This document shows positions 55,247 to 64,000 of a stretch of DNA of 64,000 nucleotides, one piece after another. The position numbers were made by a program, and so were the translations under genes. This stretch comes from Capronia americana. Lineage: Eukaryota; Ascomycota; Eurotiomycetes; Chaetothyriales; Herpotrichiellaceae. Within the stretch, counting starts at the first letter, position 1; each line of letters begins with the position of its first letter. The stretch covers positions 1,798,001 through 1,862,000 of the forward strand of contig JADWQD010000005.1 in the NCBI GenBank assembly GCA_016110215.1. Reading direction: 5' to 3'. The notes under the pieces were generated by a model, which saw only the letters and a list, made by a program, of their open reading frames with translations, searched no databases and was not told the origin of the DNA.

Positions 55247-55576
55247 TAAACTAGGGCGCGGCTTTAGAGCTATTAGATAGAGGATTATATAGCGATAGAT
55301 ATTATCTCTAATCTAAGATATATAACTATATTTATAATAAATAGTACTTTAGCCTAAGTAATATATTACTTAAAGAAGAGGTCTCTTAAGATAGGAAACT
55401 TATTACTATATTACTTAGTATTATACCTATATATTAAATATAAGTAAGTCTACTAGTAATATATACTAAAGGTATAATAGTTAGCGCTAAGGCTATAACT
55501 AATAAGAATACCTATATAATTTATATAGTTATATATAACTAATAAGAGATATAAAAACTTTATTACCTCTATTATA
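55247..55576 (-). repeat. 5' LTR of the nested element
   Basis: 330 bp, matching the copy at 43358 with C/T and G/A differences only, as far as I compared. Its - strand downstream neighbour should hold the primer-binding site (about 55240-55246), too mutated to read. Confidence 0.93.
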
Positions 55577-55580
55577 CTAG

Positions 55581-57441
55581 GTAAGATAGAAAGGTTTTAG
55601 AGCGGAATATAATAGATAATACTATATAAATCTACTAAAGAATATAAAATACTTTATTAATAAATTTAAGCGCGCTTTATAGAAAACTAGAGCTATAGCT
55701 AATAGACTATTATAATAGTAGAGAGAATAAAAGCTAATATAGAAAGTATATAGTAAAGACTAGATAGTATAAAAAAGATATATTATTAATAATAGAAATA
55801 TAGAAATATAAATAAGCTATAATAAATCTAAAAGTAAAAGAAAAGTAAGAGAAGTATAAAAAGAATAATTATTTATATTTAATACTTTATTATTAAGAGT
55901 AATAAACTTAGTATAAATAAATATTTATTTTCTTTAAATATATTACTTAATAGTATTTTCTTTATTTTATTTTTATTATAATAATAGCCTTAACTATAGT
56001 AGTAATACTATAGATAAAATTAATAAAATAGACTTTAATTTAGTAATATAATATATTAGAGAAAGCTAAAAGAAAGATATTAACTTTAGCTATAAAGACC
56101 TTAATTTTCTTCGCTAGTACTTAATAAAATTTAATACCCTTATAAGTAAGATAAAAAAAAAGCTACTCTAGACGGAATTTAAAAAGAGAGTAAAGATAAT
56201 TAAGCCTACTTATATTTATATACTAAAAGGAGATAATAAAATTAAAGTTACCTAACTAAAACCTAAGAAATAAAAAGTTATAAAAGAATAGAAGCTTATT
56301 TAGAAAGATAAGAAACTATAAAGTACTATAGTTAAAGATAGTACTAAGATATAATTAAAATTTAAATACCTTCTACTTCTAGTCTCTAATAATAAAGAGG
56401 AAAGTGACTTTAATAAAAGCGAGATTCTATACGGAACTCTACCTAATAACCCGGAATTAAAATAAATAATTACTAATATACTAAGTATAGATAATATTAT
56501 CTAGTATATTTATAACTATATAGTAAAGGGTAAAAAGATAACTCTTAAGAAAGGCTATAAAACTAGTAATTTAAATACCTTATTCTATATTAAATTTAAT
56601 AAAATTAGAATTCTTTAATTACTATCTATTAAACTATACTTAAAGTCTAATATAAAATTTATTATCTAGCTTTTTAAAGAGATATATTAATAAAGTATTT
56701 AAATACCCTAAATAGATATTAAAGACTAATTATTAAATAAAGACTTTAGATATATCTATAAATTTATAAGTAAATTAAAGCGCGAAATATAGTAACTCTT
56801 TTATAAACCCGACTTTAATATAGAAGAGATATTTACTAAATTTATTATATATATAGATAAAATTAAATAAATAAGCGATAAAGTATAGATACTTTTTAAT
56901 AATTAGCTAAAAAAGCTAGAGATCGCGCCCCTAAAATAAAGCTTTAAACTTATAAAGATAATATAACTATAGCTATCCGCCTAATTCTATTTTATTATAG
57001 ATACTCTAAAAATAATAATTAAGGTATAAAGAGAATTATTAAGTAAAATATTCTAGAGACTATAAATTAGCGACTAGTATATAAACCTTTTTAGGATCTA
57101 TAAAATTTAAGATAATAGAGACTAAGTAGAGTATATAATAGCGATAAAAATAATTAAAAGCTTAATATACTAAGAGATAAAGGAACTAAATAATAATAAA
57201 TTTAAGTCTCTAGAATAATTTTATAAATTCCTTAATATACTATATAAAAAGGCCCCGGTAAAGGCGGAATAGATACTAAAGAAACTAAAATAGGGCGCGC
57301 TAAAACCTAAGGTATATATAAGATATAATTAACTAGTAAAGACTATAGAAGATAATTAAAAGGTAGAGGCCTTAAAAGATAATTAACCAGCGGAGACAGT
57401 ATTATAAGGACACGAAGGACTCTTAAAGAAACCGGGGATGT
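55581..57441 (+). pseudogene. Outer element 3' segment with a RIP-damaged reading frame
   Basis: About 1.86 kb between the nested element and the right LTR. A + strand frame can be followed over long stretches through TAG/TAA codons that RIP could have made; near the end it reads PKVYIRYNQLVKTIEDN and EGLLKKPGML just before the polypurine tract. It resembles gag in tone (helical, charged, DFNIEEIFTKFI) yet lies downstream of pol. It could be a third ORF or a rearranged gag. Low certainty. Confidence 0.45.
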
Positions 57442-57578
57442 TGTCACGGAAGGCATAACGCAGACGGAAGGCGCGTCCCACTGGGGACTAGTCTCTCTTC
57501 TCTCTCTCTCTCCTCAGAGATAGCTCACTAGTACTCACATACAAATGAACACAAGGTTAACTCCACCATCTTCTCACA
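57442..57578 (+). repeat. 3' LTR of the outer element
   Basis: 137 bp, TGTCACGG..TTCTCACA, with intact TG..CA ends. Only seven transitions separate it from the left LTR. The 60 bp just inside it (from about 57383) also keep CpA sites. Confidence 0.95.
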
Positions 57579-57583
57579 CGCCT

Positions 57584-58663
57584 CATCGCGATACAACAAC
57601 TATCCCCTTCTGACCCACGATCTACGATCCGGACCTTCGCTGCGAACGTATGTTCAGACCACGCCACCCTCGTATCCGTAGCTCGAAACAAGGGTCGCGA
57701 CTTCTCGTGAACGTGCAAAGGATCTCTCATCTCTAATTCGTCCGAGCTTGAGTAAACCCCCTCCTCACCACATGCTGTACCACAATACCATTTCCCCTTC
57801 TACAACATGGCCACGTCAGCCAGCGCAAAATTATCTATCGGTCAAGCTTGGACTGGCTGCGAGAGGAGCCGCGTGGCATTGATGCGATCGCGGGGTCGCC
57901 AGTATCCACTGCGTCCGATCTTCATGTGGGAATGATCTCTGAAGAGGAGTTCACATTCACAACGTCGTACCGGAGCCTAATCGATCGATTGAAAATCCAC
58001 AGATCCTTAACCGCCCGCATGAGTCTCGACATCTGACAGGTAGGCGGCCATCTTCAAGGCTTCGAGAGTCGAGAAGATGTAGGTGGTGACAATCTCTGTG
58101 CATGCCAGAGGAGAAGAATCATGATCAAGTCCTAGGAGATTCTCAAGTACCTCACTCGACAAGGAGCTGTCTCCACTAACTGACAATCATCCAGATCGTA
58201 ATTAATCTTCTCTGCTCTTGCAGGGATCTCCACCGACGTATTGGAGCGGAGAACGCAAGAAAACGCCACAGCTCCCTTGAGAAGCAAGGTATGTTTAACG
58301 ACGAGATTGCCAATAGGATCCTTACACGTCAGAGACGGCGTGTTCCAGCAAGGCGCATCCTTTAACTGCGAATCGACATCCACTCTTGCCACGTTGGAGG
58401 AGAGCTGGATGTCATGTCGTTAGGAACTGCGCCATCAAATCCACGACAGCAATTGACATTTATGCTTTGATCGTGATTCTCCATCATTGCAATCCGCTTA
58501 CCACAGATTGAGCGCATACACAATAATTTATTAAGATCCTACTCGGCTAACTCTCGTGCCTCCGTTAACAACGAGCTCTTCCGCTACAATGCCTGTACGC
58601 ACAGCATATAGGTACTCAACGTCGATGTTATCTGATCACCATTAGGCAAATGATTTCGACACC
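57584..58663. other. Intergenic stretch right of the transposon block
   Basis: An ATG at 57806 in a CT-rich, CAACATGG context could start a gene (MATSASAKLSIGQAW..) but the frame closes after about 42 codons. A - strand frame (58392-58132, 86 codons, MARVDVDSQLKD..) has protein-like composition without a match I know. Neither is firm. Confidence 0.4.
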
Positions 58664-58981
58664 ATGAGGCAGATTTCCACAATCAAGGAGGCTGGCGAGT
58701 ACTATGTTTATGGCGAAATGTTCTGGCTCGAGAATCCGGCGGGTTCTAAGCAATATGGTGATCTTGAGAACGATAATTTCAAGAATCAGGACGAGAAGGA
58801 CAAAATCGAAACGAAACAGAAGGGATATATCATTTGCAAGGAAAACCAGCGCATTGTCGTCTTCAATGGCAATTTTAAGAAGCCTGTTGCAGCGGGTATA
58901 CTCTTCCAAAACCCGCCCGCAACTTGTATTCCACTGGTCGCGTCAATCCATACTTTCGTTGAGATGACTGATGACAGATAG
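58664..58981 (+). CDS. Small hypothetical protein
   Basis: 105 codons from an ATG, MRQISTIKEAGEYYVYGEMF.., with a charged Lys/Glu/Asp middle part and no stop; the frame also continues a little upstream (ANDFDT) after a TAG that could be an acceptor. No domain recognised, no signal peptide. Splicing to an upstream ATG at 58589 did not stay in frame. It may be an exon of an unresolved gene or chance. Confidence 0.3.
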   Translation: MRQISTIKEAGEYYVYGEMFWLENPAGSKQYGDLENDNFKNQDEKDKIETKQKGYIICKENQRIVVFNGNFKKPVAAGILFQNPPATCIPLVASIHTFVEMTDDR

Positions 58982-59280
58982 GTTCTTGACATGTCGCTTG
59001 TTCGAGGCATATGCGCAACTATCTCTTGGTAGGAGTCACGATCCTTCCTTCGGTTTCCAACAGGCAACGCCAAAACAACCGGTTCTACTTCAAGAGGTGG
59101 TGATGCTGGTCGTGGTTTACGCTGCTGCAGCGCACTTACCAAGTCCAGTGGTATTGTTGAGACAAGTTCCAATTCACAGGGTGGATCAATGCCTCATCGA
59201 GGTATAGACATGGCTATATCTTGACATACGCTTTTCAGAACTGGAAACAGCTCCGGTTCGCATGGTGGTGGTTCGTGGGG

Positions 59281-59484
59281 TGGTTGGGTCCGGTCGCAGC
59301 TGGGCGTGCTGCGATGGCGTTTTGCTGAGCTGCCCTGAGGTCCCGTCTCAGTACTTTGCATGAGTTTTCCCATATTTCCCCTTTGAGAACGCAATAGGAA
59401 AACTCATGCAAAGTACTGAGACGGGACCTCAGGGCAGCTCAGCAACACGCGATGCCAGCACGCCCAGCTGCGACCCAACCGCCG
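59281..59484. repeat. Long hairpin with 49-bp perfect arms
   Basis: Arms 59322-59370 and 59397-59445 are perfect reverse complements over 49 bp around a 26-base spacer. Pairing continues outward to about 59281 and 59480 with several mismatches and a small indel. No gene overlaps. It could be a MITE-like foldback element or a hairpin-RNA locus. Confidence 0.92.
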
Positions 59485-59523
59485 GACGGACTATCGCCAC
59501 CAACATTATGTAAACCGGAACTG

Positions 59524-59588
59524 GTTTTCCTATGTTTTCTCATTTAGAATAAAATGGGAAAACTCGTGTAAAGCACTGAGACGGGGTC
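59524..59588 (+). repeat. Diverged partial copy of the hairpin unit
   Basis: GGGAAAACTCGTGTAAAGCA then CTGAGACGGGG resembles the right arm and spacer of the hairpin at 59371-59432 (GGAAAACTCATGCAAAGTAC..). Differences are mostly transitions. Confidence 0.65.
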
Positions 59589-60560
59589 ATCGTACATTCT
59601 TGAACCATGATTGTGAATTGGTCCCAGATCGTAATATTTCCCTGTTTTGTCACCTGGCACTGACGAGTGATCGCTAGTTAGCCACTAGATCCCCTGTGTA
59701 GAAAAACAACTCCCTTACATTTACCAGTGTGACGGCGATGTGTTGTCCACGTAGCCGTCGGTTGATGACATATGGGACAGGAGGGCATTTGTGTGATGGG
59801 TCTGCAGGAGAGAAAATGGAGAATGGGAGCTGGTTCAATAGATCCCTTACCTCTACATAACCTACAAGTACGCAAGCTAGTTAGGCTACTCTGGTCTAGA
59901 AACGGATATAGACTTTGGAGTGGTTGGAAACCGCCGCTGAGTATGCCGGTATCTCTGTTATCGAAAAGCGTTCTGGGACTCCTCTCCACTCCAACTCTTC
60001 AGGATCCGACGCGCCGATGGGAAATATATAAGGTATAGACCAAATCTCTTTCATCTCCCTGCTCTGAACGTCTTGATACTGAATTGCACCAATAGCTCGA
60101 GGAAGTCCCTATCCCATCCAAGCTATCTTTCGAGAGGACTAGATCGATACCATGGTCAGACTCCGGTGTGAGAAGCACAAGTGGAAGCAGGACACAGATG
60201 GCGGAGAGAATCCCCAGCCGACAAATGACGGGCCAACCTTCTGTCATTCTCTGTACCTTGGCTGCAAGTCAAACAACGGCGCCCAAGCAGGTCTTTTGTG
60301 CTTGAAGAAACCTCGGCCCCTGGAACAGGATATCTCTGCAGGCCTGAGCTTTGTCAAAATAGGGGCTCGCTTCCAAGGATCCGTGTTTGCGGCTAAGTGG
60401 CGCATTGCTTGACAAGAGAAGAAATGCAGATTGAAGGAATTCTGGTATTTGACCTCTCTGCTGCGTGATGAACAGCTGTTGTCTTGACGCTGCATCGTCA
60501 AATCGGCTGCATTCGTCGATCTTGAACAAATACTGACGTGGCGATCGAGCCGGTCGTCAG
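59589..60560. other. Intergenic stretch
   Basis: 3' flank of the acetoacetyl-CoA synthetase gene. No gene supported; overlapping short frames on both strands. Confidence 0.5.
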
Positions 60561-62700
60561 TTAATGTGTCTCCGCCCACTTCCTGTACCAATCCAGGCAT
60601 TCACTATTGGCAACACTGGCAGAAGTCTTAATATTCATTCCGCTCACGATCTGCTTGACAGCTCCCTCGACCTTTTTGCCATTGGTTGTTACCGGAATCT
60701 CTGGACATTCGTCTATGATCTTAGGCACATGTCGAGCACTCAGTTCTTTCCTCACCACAGCCTGTATTTTCCGGACCAACTCTCCTGAAAATGTCTGACC
60801 CTGTGCCATTTTGACGAACAAGACCACGACCTCATCGGCATCTTGCTTGCGTTTCCGGCCAATGCATAATGCGTCCTCGACTTCGGTACTGAAATGCTCG
60901 AGCAGGATGTTGTAGATCTCGCTTGAGCCGAACCGGACTCCCATGGGGTTCAGTACACCATCAGACCTGCCAAGCATCCAGATCCCGCCAGTCGCGGGAT
61001 TGAAACGTACAAAATCCCCGTGGTGCCAGACCGCGTGGCGAGTTTTCGGATCGGTGAAGACCTCGAAGTATGATGATTTATATCGTTTCTCGCCGCTAGG
61101 GCCAGGGGGCCAGAACATGCACGGCTGGCAAGGGAACGCAACAGTGCAGACGAGCTCGCCGGGCTGACCGGTTAGAGTAATATCCTTGCCGTCGGCGGAA
61201 AATGCTCTGATAGCCATGCCGAGGCCGCGGCATTGGATCTCACCGGCGTGGACGGGGAGAATGGGACAGGGTGCGCCGAAAAGTGATATGATGTCTGTTC
61301 CGCCAGTTATGGAGCCAAGGAGTATGCCCGGATGAGGTGCCGGAGGCGAAAGATTCTTGTAGACGTATTCGAAAGTGCTAGGTGCAAGAGGCGATCCAGT
61401 CGAGAAAATGGACTTCAGAGATGTGAGCGTAGCTCTCCTGGGAGAAGCTTCTCGGGGGAGAGTCTGTGCCTGTTCCAGGAGAGATAAGTACTTAGCTGAC
61501 GTGCCAAAGTGGTTGATTTCTAGCTCATCAATGAGCAGAGGCATGGACATCTCTTTGTGAGGGTGAAATGGGGAACCGTCATAAAGTACAATCGTTGCTC
61601 CGCTAGCTAGGCCGGACACTAGCCAATGCCACATCATCCAGGTGACGGTGGAGAAATAGAACAGTCTTTCTAAACATCTCACATCGGAGTGAATCTGGTG
61701 CTCCTTCTTGTGCTGCAGTAGAGTTCCCAGCGAAGCGTGTACAATTGGCTTAGGCACGCCCGTGGTGCCAGATGAGTAAAGAATGTAAACTGGATGCTCC
61801 GGAGGTAGATACGTAAAGCGAAGAGGCCTTGAAGAGTCGCCCTTCGCAATAAAGGTAGAATACAATTCCACCGTGGTAGCGCCGTGGCTGCTGATGGATG
61901 AGAGGTCAAAGTGGTGACCTGGGATGGTCTCGAAGACGACGAGATTCTTGAGCGATGGTAACTCCGACACGACTTGCGATATTTTCGCATGCGTCTCATG
62001 GATCTTGCCATTGTAGGTTACGGCGTTGTCAGCAAAGAGGAGGACTGGCTCAATCTGGCGGAGTCTGTCGAGCACAGCATGAACACCTGTGTCAGGACTC
62101 ACACCTGACCATATGGCGCCCAGAGACGTTGCTGCCAGCATTGCGACCACTGAATTCGACGTGTTGGCCATATATCCTGCAACTCTTTCTCCCTTCTGTA
62201 GTCCATGCGCTTCCATTGCTGCGGCGCACTCCCGCACCCGCTGGCGCAGCTGAGACCATGTCACCTCTTCGCGCATGGTTTCTGTGGCAGCAATGATTGC
62301 AAGGCCGTCTTCGGGAGGATTTGCCGCTGGGAAGAGCAGGTTCTCGGCGAAGTTCAGCTCGCAACCAGAGAAGAAGGCAGGCTTGGGGAACATTGGAGCG
62401 GACTCGTCCAAGACTTTCTATCAAGTGGTATTAGCACGCCTTGAACAGTCCATCTTGTAACGAGTTACCTACATCATACTGCTTGTTCGCCTTTATCCCC
62501 GTGTAATGCCATACTTCCTCCCAGAAGGCGGCAGGGTGATCGACACTCCATTGCCAGAGATCATTGTAGGACGAGGTTGCGACGCCGTGCTTTTTTGCTA
62601 TATGTTGCTGAAAAGCATAGAACTCGGTAGACTCGGGGCGAGGATGCCTCCAGAGCTCGACAGAGTCCTTCGTCTCACCATTCAGAGTGTTCGGTGCCAT
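60561..62700 (-). CDS. Acetoacetyl-CoA synthetase
   Basis: CDS complement(join(60561..62417,62473..62700)), 694 aa, the usual length. The 55-nt intron (GTAGGT..TAG with a perfect GCTAATA branch site) joins NKQYD to KVLDESAPMFPKPAFF in frame. The acyl-CoA-synthetase N-terminal domain (PF16177) starts with LWRHPRPESTEFYAF; ATP-binding loop YSSGTTGVPKPIVH; GSITGGTDIISLF; adenylation hinge WMLGRSDGVLNPMGVRFGSSEIY; C-terminal NGKKVEGAVKQ carries the catalytic Lys. WMMWHWLVSGLASG is typical of acetoacetate-specific enzymes. It activates acetoacetate to acetoacetyl-CoA in the cytosol, feeding sterol synthesis or ketone use. No peroxisomal C-terminal signal (ends AETH). Confidence 0.95.
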
Positions 62701-64000
62701 TGTAACAAATTCTGTGCAAAAAGTGAAATTGTTGTGAGGATGGCTTGAAATGTACTAGTACCTTAACAGAAACTCTGGGGAACCACGGCCGCCGACACTG
62801 CCAATTGGACTCCGACTTTACACGAAGCATCGGGCGGAATTGGGTCCGGACAGGTATCCGACGACGGTGATCCTCGGATGCTGGTTTAGGACCATGACAG
62901 ATCAATGATGCCCGAATTGAGGATCCAAAGAGTCTGTACCCAGTACGAGTAAATGAGGGATCTTACCAGCAGCCTACTGTTGTTTTTACTCGTCCAAAGT
63001 ACCTCATTGACCAGGAAGGTCGTCACAATCATCGTGTCTTCGGAGTTGGACCATGCGAACTCGATCCGACGAGAGCTGTATGAGAGTGAGGTCTAGTCTC
63101 TGACTCTACTCGAGCTTGTCGCTGACTTATCTGCCTCCTGGGCGATGGCCATTGTGTGCTCGTACAAGTAATTGGGAGGATGGCCTGACAATATATCAAG
63201 TGATCAAATCAGTTATCGGAAATGGATAGGCGAGATGCTGGGTGATGAGTGCCAAGGAAACTGCGGGGACTAACGTTTAGAAGAGTTTAGTGTAACCATA
63301 GCCAGATCGTTCTACCAATTGGGGCTTCTCCGGGTCTGCGTGCAAATTTCTGCCAGCTCCGCTTTAACCGGTTGCCCCCTATTTCGCACACGATGGCCCC
63401 TGGAAGTCCCTTGGAGCAGAGACATTCAGAGAGTGGCCGGGCCTAGAAGCAATTTCACAGCAGCGACCAGCCCCGGTTTCAGCAATTGGCCTTTAACTGC
63501 TGTCAGCACAATGTCTCTGCTTAGAGCATCGCGTCGCGTGCACAGCTTTTGTGGCATCCTACTCACTCCGTAAATCTTCTTTCTGTCCTCCATCTTTCTT
63601 CCTCAACTTTATCCCGTAAGCTATTGTGCTTCGATCAGCTGCTCTCCGCATCGAGGCAACGGGTCTGCGGCTCCCTAGGCTCAGGCGGGTGGTTTGCTGC
63701 AAGGCACAAGCTTGTTGTGTCCAATCACGGCTGGGACGGAATTGTCTGTCATCCGGGTTCGCCGGCGGCTGGTGTCATACAATTCGATATTGCAGGATCC
63801 TTTGTCGTATTCCCAGCTAAAAAAACGAAGCTGCAGTTCCTTGAGCGCCGAGCACCTCCTTCAGACAGTTTTGCTGTGGCTCGACTCGCCCTGCGTGCCT
63901 CGAATCGATCTCTACCGGCCAGCGTCTTTCGACCAAAAAAACCCCCCTTGTCTGCGACCCGAAGCAGCATTGAACGTCGCCGAGGCTCTTCGAAAACCTT
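62701..64000. other. Upstream region of acetoacetyl-CoA synthetase; possible gene start at the window edge
   Basis: No complete gene. An ATG at 63511 begins MSLLRASRRVHSFCGILLTP and stops; near the edge a + strand frame reads VARLALRASNRSLPASVFRP, Arg/Ser-rich like a mitochondrial presequence, and runs off the window. A CCAATCA box lies near 63722. These suggest, weakly, a gene continuing to the right. Confidence 0.35.

Larger units (their letters stand above)
43358..55576 (-). mobile_element. Nested LTR retrotransposon (- strand), RIP-destroyed
   Basis: Two 330-bp LTRs (43358-43687 and 55247-55576), a 4-bp target duplication CTAG (43354-43357 and 55577-55580) and, on the - strand, a purine-rich tract next to the left LTR (43688-43697). 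Orientation is - : reverse transcriptase motifs read on that strand. The whole element, LTRs included, has lost nearly all CpA and TpG. Length about 12.2 kb, including a later 330-bp solo LTR at 49304-49633. Confidence 0.93.
37172..57578 (+). mobile_element. Ty3/gypsy-type LTR retrotransposon, RIP-destroyed, with a nested element
   Basis: LTRs of 137 bp at each end, a perfect 5-bp target duplication CGCCT (37167-37171 and 57579-57583), and a purine-rich tract AAAGAAACCGGGGA (57425-57438) just before the right LTR. Removing the nested element leaves about 8.2 kb, a usual size. The interior is extremely AT-rich, with CpA and TpG nearly gone and replaced by TpA. Domain order on the + strand (zinc-knuckle region, protease, reverse transcriptase, RNase H, integrase) indicates a gypsy-type layout. 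No frame survives. Confidence 0.95.

Noticed and set aside
43351..55576. Nested LTRs of 337 bp with a CTAG(A/G) duplication
   Set aside because: Comparison with the intact solo LTR at 49304 places the ends at 43358 and 55247 (330 bp) with a 4-bp CTAG duplication; the extra 7 bp matched by chance.
37172..57578. AT-rich block as a centromere or mitochondrial insertion
   Set aside because: LTRs, target duplications and pol motifs explain it as RIPped retrotransposons; extent and flanks are local.

Overview
This window is nuclear DNA of a filamentous ascomycete (Pezizomycotina). Genes are compact, with one or two short introns of about 45-70 nt that use GT..AG and CTGAC/GCTAATA-like branch points. 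The protein set is typical of these fungi: a HET-domain protein, a RAD5 translesion-repair ATPase, acetoacetyl-CoA synthetase, an SRPK-like kinase and a fungal-specific kinase-like protein. Old transposons are destroyed by C-to-T change at CpA, the signature of repeat-induced point mutation (RIP). I cannot fix the class or genus from sequence alone.

Layout. Positions 1-1348 hold the 3' part of an unrecognised gene. Positions 2.2-5.1 kb are a small repeat cluster: a TA-flanked terminal-inverted-repeat element, two oppositely oriented solo LTRs with their own target duplications, an interspersed repeat seen again at 8.6 and 12.3 kb, and a decayed phosphotransferase gene. Positions 6.2-16.7 kb carry a secreted copper-amine-oxidase-like protein with a one-codon first exon, a HET protein, a molybdenum sulfite-oxidase-family enzyme and an extended SDR reductase. 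Positions 17.7-20.8 kb hold fast-evolving material: a broken TPR gene, a fungal-specific protein, a 12-bp minisatellite and a probable pseudokinase. Positions 21.6-36.4 kb are a dense housekeeping block: RAD5 and an NDUFAF6-like complex I assembly factor read divergently from a 276-bp promoter with two ACGCGT boxes, followed by a CofD-like protein, a CorA-type transporter, an SLX8-like RING protein and an SRPK-like kinase.

Positions 37,172-57,578 are one transposon block. The outer Ty3/gypsy-type element (+ strand) has 137-bp LTRs and a perfect 5-bp target duplication (CGCCT). A second element on the - strand (43,358-55,576; 330-bp LTRs; CTAG duplication) is inserted in it. Both interiors are very AT-rich and almost lack CpA/TpG. 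Within the second element, at 49,304-49,633, is a 330-bp solo LTR of the same family that has not been mutated, so the locus holds a before-and-after pair for RIP. The outer LTRs and the last 60-100 bp inside each of them are also largely spared.

Positions 57.6-64 kb contain low-confidence small ORFs, a hairpin with 49-bp perfect arms, and an acetoacetyl-CoA synthetase gene. I found no tRNA, rRNA or CRISPR array. The most unusual material is the layered RIP record and the hairpin; I did not find a multi-gene system that I can defend as new.
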